Shown: positions 9,629 to 18,399, counted from the first letter of the stretch. The stretch: DNA of 64,000 bases from Deltaproteobacteria bacterium (GCA_016219185.1 JACRBZ010000022.1:23882-87881), one strand, 5' to 3'. Notes: generated by a model from the sequence alone, not told the origin. Numbers and translations: made by a program.

Positions 9629-10447
9629 ATGAGAACCATCGCGGGAATGATTCTATCCTCTTTGCTGGTCTTGCTGTCAACGCAGGTGCTGGCCCTGGAA
9701 AGATTCGAGATTGTGACAACTCTGGAGCTGAAGCAACTGCTGGAGGACAGAGCCGCGGGCAAGGCCGATTTTGTTCTGATCAACACGCTGGATGAGCTGA
9801 TCTTTAAAGATTCTTCCATTCCCGGCTCCATCAATGTCCCCTGGTGCAAGGTTGAGGAAACCGCAAGTCGCCTGGGTGAAAACAAAAACAGACTCATCAT
9901 CAGCTACTGCATGGGTTACCGGTGAGTCTTTTCCTATAAAGTGGCGGTCGCCCTTAAAAAACTGGGTTATACAAACATCAAGATTTATAATGGCGGCATA
10001 AAGGACTGGGTTGATGCGGGTCATCCTATCGAATCAACCGATCCCCTTCCAAAATATGAAGGCATGTTTATCACCACGGATGAGCTGTTGATGGCAATAG
10101 AATCCGCTGACAATAACGACTGCAACGGTCCACAAAACCAGACGTTGCTGACAATTTTAGACCTCCGAACCGATAATTTCCTTGAAGCCGATCACCCTGT
10201 CCCCGCTATCAAAACACGCTGCAAGACGATCAAATGCCTTCTTGATGATTTGATCAATCCTGATTTCAGAATGCGGATCCCGCACGAAGGATTGGTTGTA
10301 ACCCTGACTGAGACCGGCAACCGTGACATTTTCGCCATGAGATTTTTGTACCAATTCGGCTATAAAAACATCAAGGGACTTGATTTTGGCATACGCGGAT
10401 GGATCAAGTTAAACTATCCCGTAGAGACAAAAGAACCGGGCAAATGA
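9629..10447 (+). CDS. Secreted tandem-rhodanese selenoprotein (in-frame UGA = selenocysteine at residue 99)
   Basis: Reading through the UGA at 9923-9925 gives 272 residues. Residues 1-23 are a signal peptide. The first rhodanese domain has the active-site loop YCMGYRU (C94, U99) followed by FSYKVAVALKKLGYTNIKIY. Related rhodaneses have a C-x4-C loop with PLSHKAA-like sequence after it, and the UGA falls exactly on the second cysteine. The frame downstream continues the same domain (NGGIKDW). A second rhodanese-like domain (about 145-265) has VTLTETGNRD where the active cysteine would be, so it is probably non-catalytic. A SECIS-like hairpin directly follows the UGA and selB is upstream. Predicted periplasmic sulfur or selenium transferase, or thiol redox protein. 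Ordinary gene callers would split it in two at the UGA. Confidence 0.93.
9939..9955 (+). promoter_or_regulatory. Bacterial SECIS-like hairpin after the Sec UGA
   Basis: Starting 14 bases after the UGA, the RNA can fold as AAG-U-GGC-GGUC-GCC-CUU: a 3-bp lower stem, a single bulged U (9942), a 3-bp upper stem and a four-base GGUC loop (9946-9949). The E. coli fdhF element also has a GGUC loop and an essential bulged U. Here the loop G-U lies 22-23 bases after the UGA, against 20-21 in fdhF, and the upper stem is one pair shorter. UUUU before and AAAA after can extend the lower stem past an internal loop. Confidence 0.8.
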
Positions 10448-12837
10448 AGCAAAAGTCCATTCGCACCCGGTTGCAACTTGTCATCGGGGTCATTTCCATC
10501 CTGCCCGTGATTATCTTCATCAGTTTCTGGTTGAACGAACAGGTGATTTCCACCGATGCCAGGTACCATGATATTTTGAAGCTGGAATCCTTTCTCTACG
10601 ACACCATTTTGTATGAAAATGCATCGTTGCAGGATCCCAATAAAGAACTTGAACTCAAGGCAAAATATGCGGAACTGGGGAAGTCATCATTGATAGGCAA
10701 TCATGATGCGCTGAAACCTTTCCTGAAAAAAAGAGAAGATTTACTGGACCAATTGCTTTGCCTGCAAAAAGAAAGCGGCTCGCTTTATTCCAGTGTGCAC
10801 CAAGTGTTACCGGACTTACTCGAAAGCGTCCGATATATTCATAAACACCATATCGCTTATATGAAAAACCTCTTGGACCGCGGAGCCTATGCCAAAGGCT
10901 ACGATACAGGGGAAGCATTTAAGAGAAGCCAGATCAGATCGGCGCCGGAGATGGATATCATTGCCGCTGCCATCTCCATACAGACGAGTCTGCTGGACAT
11001 TTTAAGCGGGTTCTACGACCTGCAGCAAGGCTCCCAACCCAGCAATGTGAAAGGCGGATTCGAAGATCGAATCCATCGGTTCTATTCCGCGGTCAATATC
11101 TTTGAGGATTATTCTCTGGATGCTCAGGACGGTTTGCTGGTGGAAGACCTTCTTATAAATGGGCGAACATTTGAGGAATGGTTCAAGGGACTGCTGACCA
11201 TCGAGCAGACAAAAAAAGGTTTAATGGAAGCATTGGACAAAAACCGCATGAATCTTTTCGATAGCCTGAAACATTCATGCGCGGATATTAAAAACGCAAA
11301 TGATCAATTCACAAACAATATCAAAGTGCTGCAGATCATCTTGCTCTTTTCAACCCTGATTCTGGCGCTCTATATTTTTTTTCAGAATAAGCGCCTTTCC
11401 AATGAATTCCGGAGAACCGTCGAAGAGACGGAGAAGATGAAGGCAAATCTTTCTTATCAGATTCAGACAGGAGAAAACGATTTTGATGAATTTCAAATCA
11501 TCTTCACGGCCCTGAATTCAATGGCTCAAACCATTGCCATGCAGATTCAGGAGCTTGAGGAAGCCCAGTCCTATCTCAGTCAACGCGTGTCAGACAGAAC
11601 CGCCGAGCTGCAAAGCGCCAACAACTCGCTGCAAAAGGAGATCGAGGACCACATCCGTTCGGAACAAGCCAGGCTACAGCTTGAAAATAGACTGCTCAGG
11701 GTTCAGAAAATGGAAGTCATTGGCACCCTTGCCGGAGGCGTGGCCCATGATCTGAACAATATCCTGGCAGGTGTTGTCAGTTATCCGGAACTGATTTTGC
11801 TGAATCTGCCTGAAGAGCATCCGCTTCGAAAACCCCTCTTGCGGATACAATCCTCCGGAGAGAGAGCCGCAGCCATTGTACAGGACCTTCTAACCCTGTC
11901 CCGAAGGGGAGTGATGGTATCCGAGGTTGTCAATCTGAACGCCATTCTTCAGAATTACCTGGCAAGCCCGGAATTCCAGAAAATGAAATCATACCATCCA
12001 GACGTAAAATTCGAAGTATCGCTACAATCCGATCCCGGCAATATTCTCGGCTCCCGGATTCATCTATCCAAAACCATCATGAATTTATTAACAAACGCCG
12101 CAGAGGCCATGCCGGAAGGGGGAAAGATCGCCATCGTCACGCAGAACCGTTATGTTGACCTGCCCATCAGCGGTTATGATGATGTTAAAGAAGGCGACTA
12201 TGTCAGCCTGGCGGTCTCCGATGAAGGAACGGGTATTTCAAGAGCAGATATCGAAAGAATTTTTGAGCCTTTTTTCACGCGAAAAGAGATGGGCAGGAGT
12301 GGAACCGGACTGGGAATGTCGGTGGTCTGGGGAACAGTAAAAGATCATAATGGCTATATCGATGTTCAGAGCAGCGAAGGCCATGGAACAACATTTACGC
12401 TGTACTTTCCCCTCAGTCGTTCACAGCTTCCGGAGAGCGAATCTTTCGTACCCATCGAATCCTACAAAGGAAATGGCGAGACTATTTTAGTTGTGGACGA
12501 TGTGGAGGAACAGCGGCAGATCGCCACGCAATTTCTCCAAAAATTGGGCTACTCGGTCCATGATGTTTCCAGCGGTGAGGCCGCAGTGGAATACCTGCAA
12601 GCCGAATCAACCGATCTGGTGATGCTGGACATGATCATGCCGCCTGGCATTGGCGGTCTTGAAACCTACAGAAGGATTCTGGCGCTGCATCCTGAACAAA
12701 AGGCCATCATCGCCAGCGGCTTTTCGGAATCGACCCAGGTTCAGGAAGCACAACTTCTTGGCGCGGGTTGTTATGTCAAAAAACCCTATTCATTAGAGAA
12801 AATAGGATCAGCAGTAAAAAGAGAATTAAAAAATTAG
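10444..12837 (+). CDS. Membrane hybrid histidine kinase (periplasmic sensor, HisKA, HATPase, receiver)
   Basis: I use the ATG at 10444, which overlaps the selenoprotein stop as ATGA; the frame is open 15 codons earlier but only inside the previous gene. The 797 residues comprise a first membrane helix (about 12-30), a periplasmic region of about 260 residues of unrecognised type, a second helix (near 293-312), a HAMP-like/coiled-coil linker, the H-box LAGGVAHDLNN (His near 435), N-box TNAAEAMPE, G1 SDEGTGIS, G2 GTGLGMSVV, and a C-terminal receiver with VVDDVEE and acceptor Asp in MLDMIMPPG. The receiver could pass phosphate on to a separate regulator, which is not in the operon. Context suggests it senses something linked to the periplasmic rhodanese or DUF2333 protein. 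Confidence 0.93.
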   Translation: MKQKSIRTRLQLVIGVISILPVIIFISFWLNEQVISTDARYHDILKLESFLYDTILYENASLQDPNKELELKAKYAELGKSSLIGNHDALKPFLKKREDLLDQLLCLQKESGSLYSSVHQVLPDLLESVRYIHKHHIAYMKNLLDRGAYAKGYDTGEAFKRSQIRSAPEMDIIAAAISIQTSLLDILSGFYDLQQGSQPSNVKGGFEDRIHRFYSAVNIFEDYSLDAQDGLLVEDLLINGRTFEEWFKGLLTIEQTKKGLMEALDKNRMNLFDSLKHSCADIKNANDQFTNNIKVLQIILLFSTLILALYIFFQNKRLSNEFRRTVEETEKMKANLSYQIQTGENDFDEFQIIFTALNSMAQTIAMQIQELEEAQSYLSQRVSDRTAELQSANNSLQKEIEDHIRSEQARLQLENRLLRVQKMEVIGTLAGGVAHDLNNILAGVVSYPELILLNLPEEHPLRKPLLRIQSSGERAAAIVQDLLTLSRRGVMVSEVVNLNAILQNYLASPEFQKMKSYHPDVKFEVSLQSDPGNILGSRIHLSKTIMNLLTNAAEAMPEGGKIAIVTQNRYVDLPISGYDDVKEGDYVSLAVSDEGTGISRADIERIFEPFFTRKEMGRSGTGLGMSVVWGTVKDHNGYIDVQSSEGHGTTFTLYFPLSRSQLPESESFVPIESYKGNGETILVVDDVEEQRQIATQFLQKLGYSVHDVSSGEAAVEYLQAESTDLVMLDMIMPPGIGGLETYRRILALHPEQKAIIASGFSESTQVQEAQLLGAGCYVKKPYSLEKIGSAVKRELKN

Positions 12838-12858
12838 CTCCACTGATTCTCTGTATAC

Positions 12859-13545
12859 CTATCGACCCAGGATTTTCTTGATTTCTTTTCCCTGAATCTC
12901 CGATAACGATTCAAACTTTACCCCAATACCGGAAATTTGTTGTTTAAGGCCCCACTTGAGCTGCCAGCATACAACGGCTTTAATGGGTGTTGGGTCCGAG
13001 AGCTCAAGGCAGCGTAGCCATACCTCTTGCCCGTTATCCAGGGGCTGGACCGTATGCAGAAAACAACCTCCCTGGGAAAGATCCAGCAAAAACGTCTTCG
13101 CCGCTTTTTCATCTGAACAATGGCAGTCCAGAGAAAGCAGGAGATTCAGGTTGATATTTTTTCTGTTGAACACCCTTAAAGATCTTGCTGCAAAAGGTTT
13201 ACACCGCTCCGCGATAAATATCCGGAGTGCAGATTCTGCTTCAAAGTGTGAAGACAGCGAGAACATGAGCAAATGTATCGTTTTGTGTCTGGCGTCCCAT
13301 TTAATTCGCGTCGAAGGATAGAAATTCATGCATTCATGGGCAATGTTCTTTTCATTTTGATCCACGCGGACGAGGGCCAGAATATCAACAAGCAGGCCGT
13401 TATACGGAATATTTCTTGCCATGCTGGATGCATCGGTGAAAGAAGTCACGACATCGAATACAACACCTATTTTGCCCAGTATTTCAACATAAACATTTCT
13501 TGCAGTGTCCTCCTTGACGACCAGCAGGATTCGGGTATTCTTCAT
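12859..13545 (-). CDS. PilZ-domain protein with degenerate receiver-like N-terminus
   Basis: The C-terminal half of this 228-residue protein is a PilZ domain, a c-di-GMP receptor fold: it has the RxxxR motif at R124-R128 (RVFNR) and DxSxxG at D155-G160 (DLSQGG), both intact, so ligand binding is plausible. The N-terminal 110 residues look like a receiver fold (ILLVVKED at the start, LLVDI near residue 54) but the usual acidic pair is not well conserved, so phosphorylation is doubtful. It is convergent with the hybrid kinase and separated from the chemoreceptor gene by an inverted-repeat element. Confidence 0.82.
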   Translation of the reverse strand: MKNTRILLVVKEDTARNVYVEILGKIGVVFDVVTSFTDASSMARNIPYNGLLVDILALVRVDQNEKNIAHECMNFYPSTRIKWDARHKTIHLLMFSLSSHFEAESALRIFIAERCKPFAARSLRVFNRKNINLNLLLSLDCHCSDEKAAKTFLLDLSQGGCFLHTVQPLDNGQEVWLRCLELSDPTPIKAVVCWQLKWGLKQQISGIGVKFESLSEIQGKEIKKILGR

Positions 13546-13593
13546 GGGAATTCAGATCCATTTGCTTCGGACAATTACGCGAAGTTCAGTCTT

Positions 13594-13819
13594 GATGGCC
13601 TCGTAAAAGTCAAAATCGGGATGGCAAAGTACCGGCGTTCCGCCTGTTCAAGATCAAAACGAGCAACTCCTTAAAAAGGATGCGTTCTTATAATAGCACA
13701 CCACAACGACAATGGAGAAGCTCCACCCAGATATTGGGCTTATACCAAATAGCTTCCTCGAAGTTATTCTCTGATACAGCGCCGCACAGCGGCGTCACAT
13801 AGCTTTTTACGAAGCCATC
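13594..13819. repeat. Inverted-repeat element (ends GATGGCxTCGTAAAA), MITE-like
   Basis: Near-identical ends face each other: GATGGCCTCGTAAAAGTC at 13594-13611 and the reverse complement GATGGCTTCGTAAAAAGC at 13802-13819. Between them lie about 190 bp without a gene, including a GCCGC-ACA-GCGGC hairpin near 13780-13795. Similar sequence is, to my knowledge, a frequent dispersed repeat in deltaproteobacterial genomes. The right end supplies the last three codons and the stop of the chemoreceptor gene. Confidence 0.65.
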
Positions 13820-15669
13820 GTCAACGCATTGGGCGAATGGTACGGCAGGGCCTTGATTTCCTTCTCCTGTTCAGCATATTTTATCTCGCCGCGTATCCGT
13901 TTGTTGCCTCCGCCGATCAAAGCCGCCAGCTCTTCCACAAATTCCTTCATCTCTCCGGCACTACCGTTCATTTCCTGGGAAGCTGAAGCAGATTCCTCGG
14001 CATTGGCGGCATTCTGCTGAATAACCTTGTCCATCTCAGCCACGGCTTTATTGACCTGCTCAATTCCCATGGCCTGCTCCCGCGAAGCTGCTGCAATCTC
14101 GCCAACCAACTGCTCGACTTTGGTTGCGCTGGTCAAAACGCATCCAAACTCACAGTTGGTGCTTTCAACCAGGCCAGCTCCTTCGTGAACTGTCTTGACT
14201 GTCGTCTCGATCAAAGCGGAGGTGTTCTTGGCAGCTTCCGCAGCACGCTTGGAAAGATTTCTCACCTCATCGGCAACCACGGCGAACCCCGCACCCGCTT
14301 CTCCTGCCCGGGCTGCCTCAACTGCGGCATTCAAGGCCAACAGATTGGTTTGAAAGGCAATTTCATCGATGGTTTTAACGATCTTCTGGGTTTCTTCGCT
14401 GGCTCTGGAAATTTCTTTCATAGAAGCCGTCAATCGCTCCATGGATTTATTGGTTTGTGTAATGGTCTGCCTGGATTCTGTCATAAGCAAATTAGCCTGC
14501 TCGGCATTATCGGCATTCTGTTTTGTCATCGATGACAGTTCTTCGATTGAAGCGGAAGTTTCTTCGATAGACGCCGCCTGCTCGGACGCCCCTTCCGCCA
14601 GTTGCTGACTCGCGGAAGAAATCTGTCTGGAACCTGAAGCCACCTGTTCCGAACTTTCAGTTAAACCCTCAATCACAGCGTTAATGGGTTTGGTGATTGA
14701 TCGAACCAGAATAAAAGACAGAACCCAGAAAAAGATGATACCCACAAGGACAATAGCTGAAATAAACGTTACGGCAGATTGTTTCTGTCCGGTTATGGTT
14801 TTATCCACTTGAACCAGAAGCGCATTGGCCGCTTCGATGATCTGTTTCCCGGAATTATTCAGAAGTTTAACCCTTTCACTTTCTTTCTCGTACAGTTTTT
14901 GAGATTGTTCTATGAATTCCATGAACTTATTCAGCGATTCCCTGACCGTGGCAGCAGTCTTAATGGAGGAATCATTTTTTGTTGCGACTGCAATTTGTTC
15001 CAGGGCAAGAAGCAGTTCCTGAACATCTCCGGATGCAAGCCTCTTATATTCAGCGATAAACTTCTCATCACCGCTCATCATGAATTGCAGTTGCAGGGCC
15101 TGCAACTGAATAAATAAGGTCCTGCAGTCTCTGACAACATCCAGCATTCCAAGATCACCGGCGCTGAGCACATCCCCTTCCATCCGCAACATGGCCTGTT
15201 TCTTTTGAATGTCCATAATGATGGACATCAACAGCGCTTCTGATTTCTGGAGTGGCTTAATCATTTCCACTTTTAAACTACTTTGTTGGCCGTGAACTTC
15301 AACAAGCTCATCAAACGATTTTTGATACCGGTCAAACTCGGTACCGATTGCATTAATGTGCGTTGTCCATGCACCATCAATTTTTTTTTGTTTAAGCGCG
15401 TTCACATGGATATTTACATCCTGGGTCATTTCGTCAAACTGTTTTTTCAGTTCGGCCGTATAGAATTGCAAATAGGTTTTTTCCGCCACCCGGGTAGCCA
15501 GAACTTTCTCAATAATCGTATTGACATCATTTTTGAGCAGGTTGGCTACTTCAATGCGCGAATAATAAAACACCCCTATCCCAACAACAGCAAGTACCAG
15601 AAAAGAGGCAATCCCCACAAACCCGTATAATTTCTTATTAAGGCTGATTTTTCCCGCATTTTCCTGCAT
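13807..15669 (-). CDS. Methyl-accepting chemotaxis protein
   Basis: The ATG at 15669 has AGGAGG at ideal spacing; an upstream TTG in the same frame is rejected. The 620 residues have a membrane helix near 16-37, an all-helical periplasmic domain of about 265 residues (helical-bundle or HBM-like), a second membrane helix near 305-325, HAMP ([16 protein letters not shown]), and a long signalling coiled coil with the hairpin tip [21 protein letters not shown]. It couples ligand sensing to CheA/CheW. The C-terminus ends in MAS inside an inverted-repeat element, so the original end may have been altered. The secreted Cache protein gene lies 173 bp upstream on the same strand. Confidence 0.96.
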   Translation of the reverse strand: MQENAGKISLNKKLYGFVGIASFLVLAVVGIGVFYYSRIEVANLLKNDVNTIIEKVLATRVAEKTYLQFYTAELKKQFDEMTQDVNIHVNALKQKKIDGAWTTHINAIGTEFDRYQKSFDELVEVHGQQSSLKVEMIKPLQKSEALLMSIIMDIQKKQAMLRMEGDVLSAGDLGMLDVVRDCRTLFIQLQALQLQFMMSGDEKFIAEYKRLASGDVQELLLALEQIAVATKNDSSIKTAATVRESLNKFMEFIEQSQKLYEKESERVKLLNNSGKQIIEAANALLVQVDKTITGQKQSAVTFISAIVLVGIIFFWVLSFILVRSITKPINAVIEGLTESSEQVASGSRQISSASQQLAEGASEQAASIEETSASIEELSSMTKQNADNAEQANLLMTESRQTITQTNKSMERLTASMKEISRASEETQKIVKTIDEIAFQTNLLALNAAVEAARAGEAGAGFAVVADEVRNLSKRAAEAAKNTSALIETTVKTVHEGAGLVESTNCEFGCVLTSATKVEQLVGEIAAASREQAMGIEQVNKAVAEMDKVIQQNAANAEESASASQEMNGSAGEMKEFVEELAALIGGGNKRIRGEIKYAEQEKEIKALPYHSPNALTMAS

Positions 15670-15842
15670 TGAATAGCCCTCCTTTCTCAAACAGATAATA
15701 ATAAGTGTTCACGGAAGCCCGGCACCGAAGTCCCGTGAACAGTTGTCAAGGTCAGTGGCCAGACATGGCGACTAACCACTTTTGTTGGCTAAGATACCGC
15801 GAACCGCAACATTTTCAGAAAAAAACAGACTGTCCCGGTTGA

Positions 15843-16406
15843 TTATTGGAGCAATTTTTTAACATCAGCTTCCGGCAAGTCATAAACACCGCACCCAACA
15901 ACAAAATCTTCTCCCTGAACATTACACAACTTCACATAAGAGACCTTCTGGGAGGGTTCTTTGACTCCAGGTTTTGGCCACATGTAATCCACCCATCCGG
16001 CTCCCTTTTCTTTAGCCGTTTTATTCATTTCATTAAAGAACCGTTTACCATTGGAATCTTTATAATCGACAAGAGATTGTCCGTTCATCTTATACTTGAT
16101 GGGGTGCATGCGCATCACACCTGCCATGTCATGTATCCAGATATAAGTCCCTGCAAAAACGAATTCACTGTCTTTCCCGCTGAACTTTGAGAAACCCGCT
16201 TTTCCCTCTTTTTGCAGAAGCGCACACGCCCGGTTCACCTTGTCCATGATCATTTGTGGGGTGGGCTTGGTTATAGCGGTGGCGGTGCAGGCATCCTCGG
16301 TTTCTTTTGCCAGTTCATCCGGTGTCTTGTCGGCTATAGCAAAAAGGGTCTGAAAGCCAAGTGTTGCAAAAAACACTGCCAGTACAACGATACCAATTCG
16401 TTTCAT
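15843..16406 (-). CDS. Secreted single-Cache-domain protein
   Basis: The start at 16406 follows AAGGAGG; an in-frame start at 16454 is further upstream and would precede the signal peptide. The 187 residues start with a signal peptide (MKRIGIVVLAVFF to about residue 23) and hold a small Cache (sCache_2-like) domain with the pattern FVFAGTYIWIHDMAGVMRMHP, then DSNGKRFFNEM and GAGWVDYMWPKPG. Such free-standing domains bind small ligands in the periplasm. No membrane anchor is seen. It lies just upstream of the chemoreceptor and may present ligand to it, or be an independent binding protein; pairing is inferred from position only. Confidence 0.85.
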   Translation of the reverse strand: MKRIGIVVLAVFFATLGFQTLFAIADKTPDELAKETEDACTATAITKPTPQMIMDKVNRACALLQKEGKAGFSKFSGKDSEFVFAGTYIWIHDMAGVMRMHPIKYKMNGQSLVDYKDSNGKRFFNEMNKTAKEKGAGWVDYMWPKPGVKEPSQKVSYVKLCNVQGEDFVVGCGVYDLPEADVKKLLQ

Positions 16407-16778
16407 ATCATCCTCCTTATGCATTTTTAGGATTGAAAATACCTCTTTGGTCATACTCGTGAAATCACTGATTCCTTCGAGTCACTGAAATGGTTTAAGA
16501 TCGATAAAATTACCCGGCTGTTCTCACCCCCTCACATTTTGAAACACGGCACCAAAATGACATTTCGCCGTAATGCTTCAATGTTACTGTCTATCAAATT
16601 AAATATTCTGCTTTGAGCATATTACATATTGTATAATTATTTGAATTCTATTTATACAATGTATCGTCGTTTTATCTATAATACTTTAATGGTTTTTTAC
16701 AACGATTAAATAAAATATAGATAATGAATATGGATTTTTTGACCCATGATATTGTCAGGACAACAATATGAATCCAAG
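16407..16778. other. AT-rich intergenic region with a palindrome
   Basis: No gene is seen in these 372 bp between the Cache gene (whose promoter it must contain) and the end of the RidA gene. The stretch from about 16600 to 16740 is strongly AT-rich. It contains the dyad ATTGTATAA...TTATACAAT (16628-16660, 9-bp arms, 15-bp centre holding GAATTC), which could be an operator for the Cache/chemoreceptor unit. Confidence 0.4.
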
Positions 16779-17171
16779 TCAACGCGACGGGCTGCGCACG
16801 GCCATACACTTGATCTCGACGCAGCCGCCCTTGGGAAGGGCGCTGACCTCGACAACGGCCCGGGCCGGCCGGTGGCCTGAAAAAAACTGTTGATAAATGC
16901 CGTTAAAGGTGGAAAAGTTTCCCATATCGGTCAGATAGACATCAACGGATACGACATGGTTCAGGTCAGAGCCGGATGCCAGAAGAATCTGGCTCAGGTT
17001 TTCGAGCGCCTGGGTGGCCTGGGCGGTAATGTCCGGACCTGCAAGGGCTCCGGTAGCTGGAATCAGCCCGAGCTGACCACTGACAAAGATAAAGGGTTCC
17101 GAAACAATGGCCTGGGAATACGGCCCGATGGCAGCCGGGGCATGACTGGTTTGGACAGATGTGATCGTCAT
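16779..17171 (-). CDS. ridA: RidA-family reactive intermediate deaminase
   Basis: The ATG at 17171 is preceded by AAAGGAGG, giving 130 residues, the normal size; the longer frame to 17267 has no support. Features of the family are the start SHAPAAIGPYSQAI, the FVSGQLGLIP strand, the central DVYLTDMGNFSTFNGIY and the C-terminal RPARAVVEVSALPKGGCVEIKCMA with the substrate carboxylate-binding arginine. RidA hydrolyses enamine/imine intermediates released by PLP enzymes, protecting other PLP enzymes. It stands alone here, divergent from the DUF2892 gene. Confidence 0.95.
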   Translation of the reverse strand: MTITSVQTSHAPAAIGPYSQAIVSEPFIFVSGQLGLIPATGALAGPDITAQATQALENLSQILLASGSDLNHVVSVDVYLTDMGNFSTFNGIYQQFFSGHRPARAVVEVSALPKGGCVEIKCMAVRSPSR

Positions 17172-17362
17172 GGGAAAGCCTCCTTTGGATGTGTGTTGAA
17201 CAGGAAATACCATTTCTTTTTCACTTTTTGGAAGATCAATCAATAAGAAAATAGCCTGCTGGCCCATATTTCCGAATTGTATCGTAACTTTCTTTCAGAC
17301 AGCGGATCATTATAAAAAGATAGTTTCGGATTTCAACATGTTAATCAAAGGAGAGAGAGATC

Positions 17363-17566
17363 ATGACACTGGACCGAATGGTACTGGCGTTTGCCGGGAG
17401 CTTTATTTTGATCAGCCTGCTGCTGTCCCTGGTTCACAGCCATTACTGGTTGTGGTTTACGGCCTTTGTGGGCGCTAACTTACTCCAGGCATCCTTCACC
17501 GGATTCTGCCCGCTGGCAAAAATCTTGAAATTCTTCGGGGTCAAAGATGGAGCGGCATTCAAATAG
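17363..17566 (+). CDS. DUF2892 (YgaP-type) inner-membrane protein
   Basis: This 67-residue protein has two membrane helices separated by a short turn and ends with [18 protein letters not shown], the characteristic FCPL end of DUF2892 proteins. GGAGAGAGAGA precedes the ATG. The domain is best known as the membrane part of YgaP, where it is fused to a rhodanese; here no rhodanese is attached, though the window holds a separate secreted one at 9629. The role is unknown; it may dimerise in the membrane and assist sulfur or sulfide handling. Confidence 0.85.
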   Translation: MTLDRMVLAFAGSFILISLLLSLVHSHYWLWFTAFVGANLLQASFTGFCPLAKILKFFGVKDGAAFK

Positions 17567-17730
17567 GTCTTTTTTTCCGGCTCGTAGATAACGGCAATGC
17601 GGATGGAACACATCTTGTCACCGTCCCAATCATAACTCCGCATGGTTTTCAGGGGTTTCCGACAATGACGGTTTCTGCATCGCCATGGTGAATCAAAATG
17701 TGCGCCTCGATCATGCTGTCGCCCCGACCT

Positions 17731-18399
17731 TCAGGAAGGTTCGGGCTCGATACAGGCGGGATGGTCGTTTCGCGGGCTGTTGACCAGAGTCGAAACCGGA
17801 TGGAGCGTCAGAAGATCGGCGGGGTACGGCAGATACAGGGACTGTAGCTGTTTGGGATTGCTCACATCCTTATCAAGCCAGAGGGCATAGGCATCGGGAT
17901 GTAAAATGACTGGCATCCTGTCGTGAATGGTGGCTATCAAAGGGTTTGCCGATGTTGTCAGGATCGCGAAAGTCTCCAGGAAAGATCCTTCATGGGTTTT
18001 CCAGGCTTCCCAGATACCGGCAAAACCCATGGGTGCGCCGTCTGACAACCGAATGTAATAAGGAACTTTATGCGAGCCTTCCGGTTTCCATTCGTAAAAA
18101 CCGGAAGCCGGAACAACACATCGCCGGAATCGGACGGCATTTCGAAATGCCGGTTTATCCGGAAGGCTTTCGTTGCGGGCATTGATCATCCGGTTACCGC
18201 CGGAAATTTCTTTTGCCCATGATGGCACAAGCCCCCAGCGAAGAAGATCAAGTTTGTGGGTCTTACCCGAACTGCGAACCACAGCCGCCGCCTGCGTCGG
18301 GGCAATGTTGTACCGGTGAATAAGGCCGGGCAACTCCGGCAGGCCAAAAATCTCGGCCAGGAGCTCATCGGGAAAATACAATGCAAATCTGCCGCACAT
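17731..18399 (-). CDS. SRAP (YedK/HMCES) family DNA-protein crosslink peptidase
   Basis: The catalytic Cys must follow the initiator Met, which fixes the start at 18399 (MCGRFALY); the frame extends upstream but that would bury Cys2. The 222 residues contain YNIAPTQ, WGLVPSWAK, INARNES, the RCVVPASGFYEW motif with the conserved Glu, and TIHDRMPVIL with the conserved His. These form the site that covalently captures abasic sites in single-stranded DNA. The gene is solitary; SOS control is typical, but I did not identify a LexA box. Confidence 0.95.
   Translation of the reverse strand: MCGRFALYFPDELLAEIFGLPELPGLIHRYNIAPTQAAAVVRSSGKTHKLDLLRWGLVPSWAKEISGGNRMINARNESLPDKPAFRNAVRFRRCVVPASGFYEWKPEGSHKVPYYIRLSDGAPMGFAGIWEAWKTHEGSFLETFAILTTSANPLIATIHDRMPVILHPDAYALWLDKDVSNPKQLQSLYLPYPADLLTLHPVSTLVNSPRNDHPACIEPEPS

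Noticed and set aside
9941..10447. Separate 168-residue rhodanese-like gene
   Set aside because: It begins mid-domain at the hairpin, lacks a ribosome site, and is in frame with the preceding signal-peptide fragment across a UGA; it is the second part of the selenoprotein.
13741..13806. tRNA or terminator at the GCCGC...GCGGC hairpin
   Set aside because: The hairpin is only 5-7 bp with no T-run and no cloverleaf; it is part of the inverted-repeat element.
17567..17730. Gene remnant between the DUF2892 and SRAP genes
   Set aside because: Short stretches such as MIEAHILIHHGDAETVIV can be read on the minus strand, but there is no continuous frame or recognisable family, so no feature is called.
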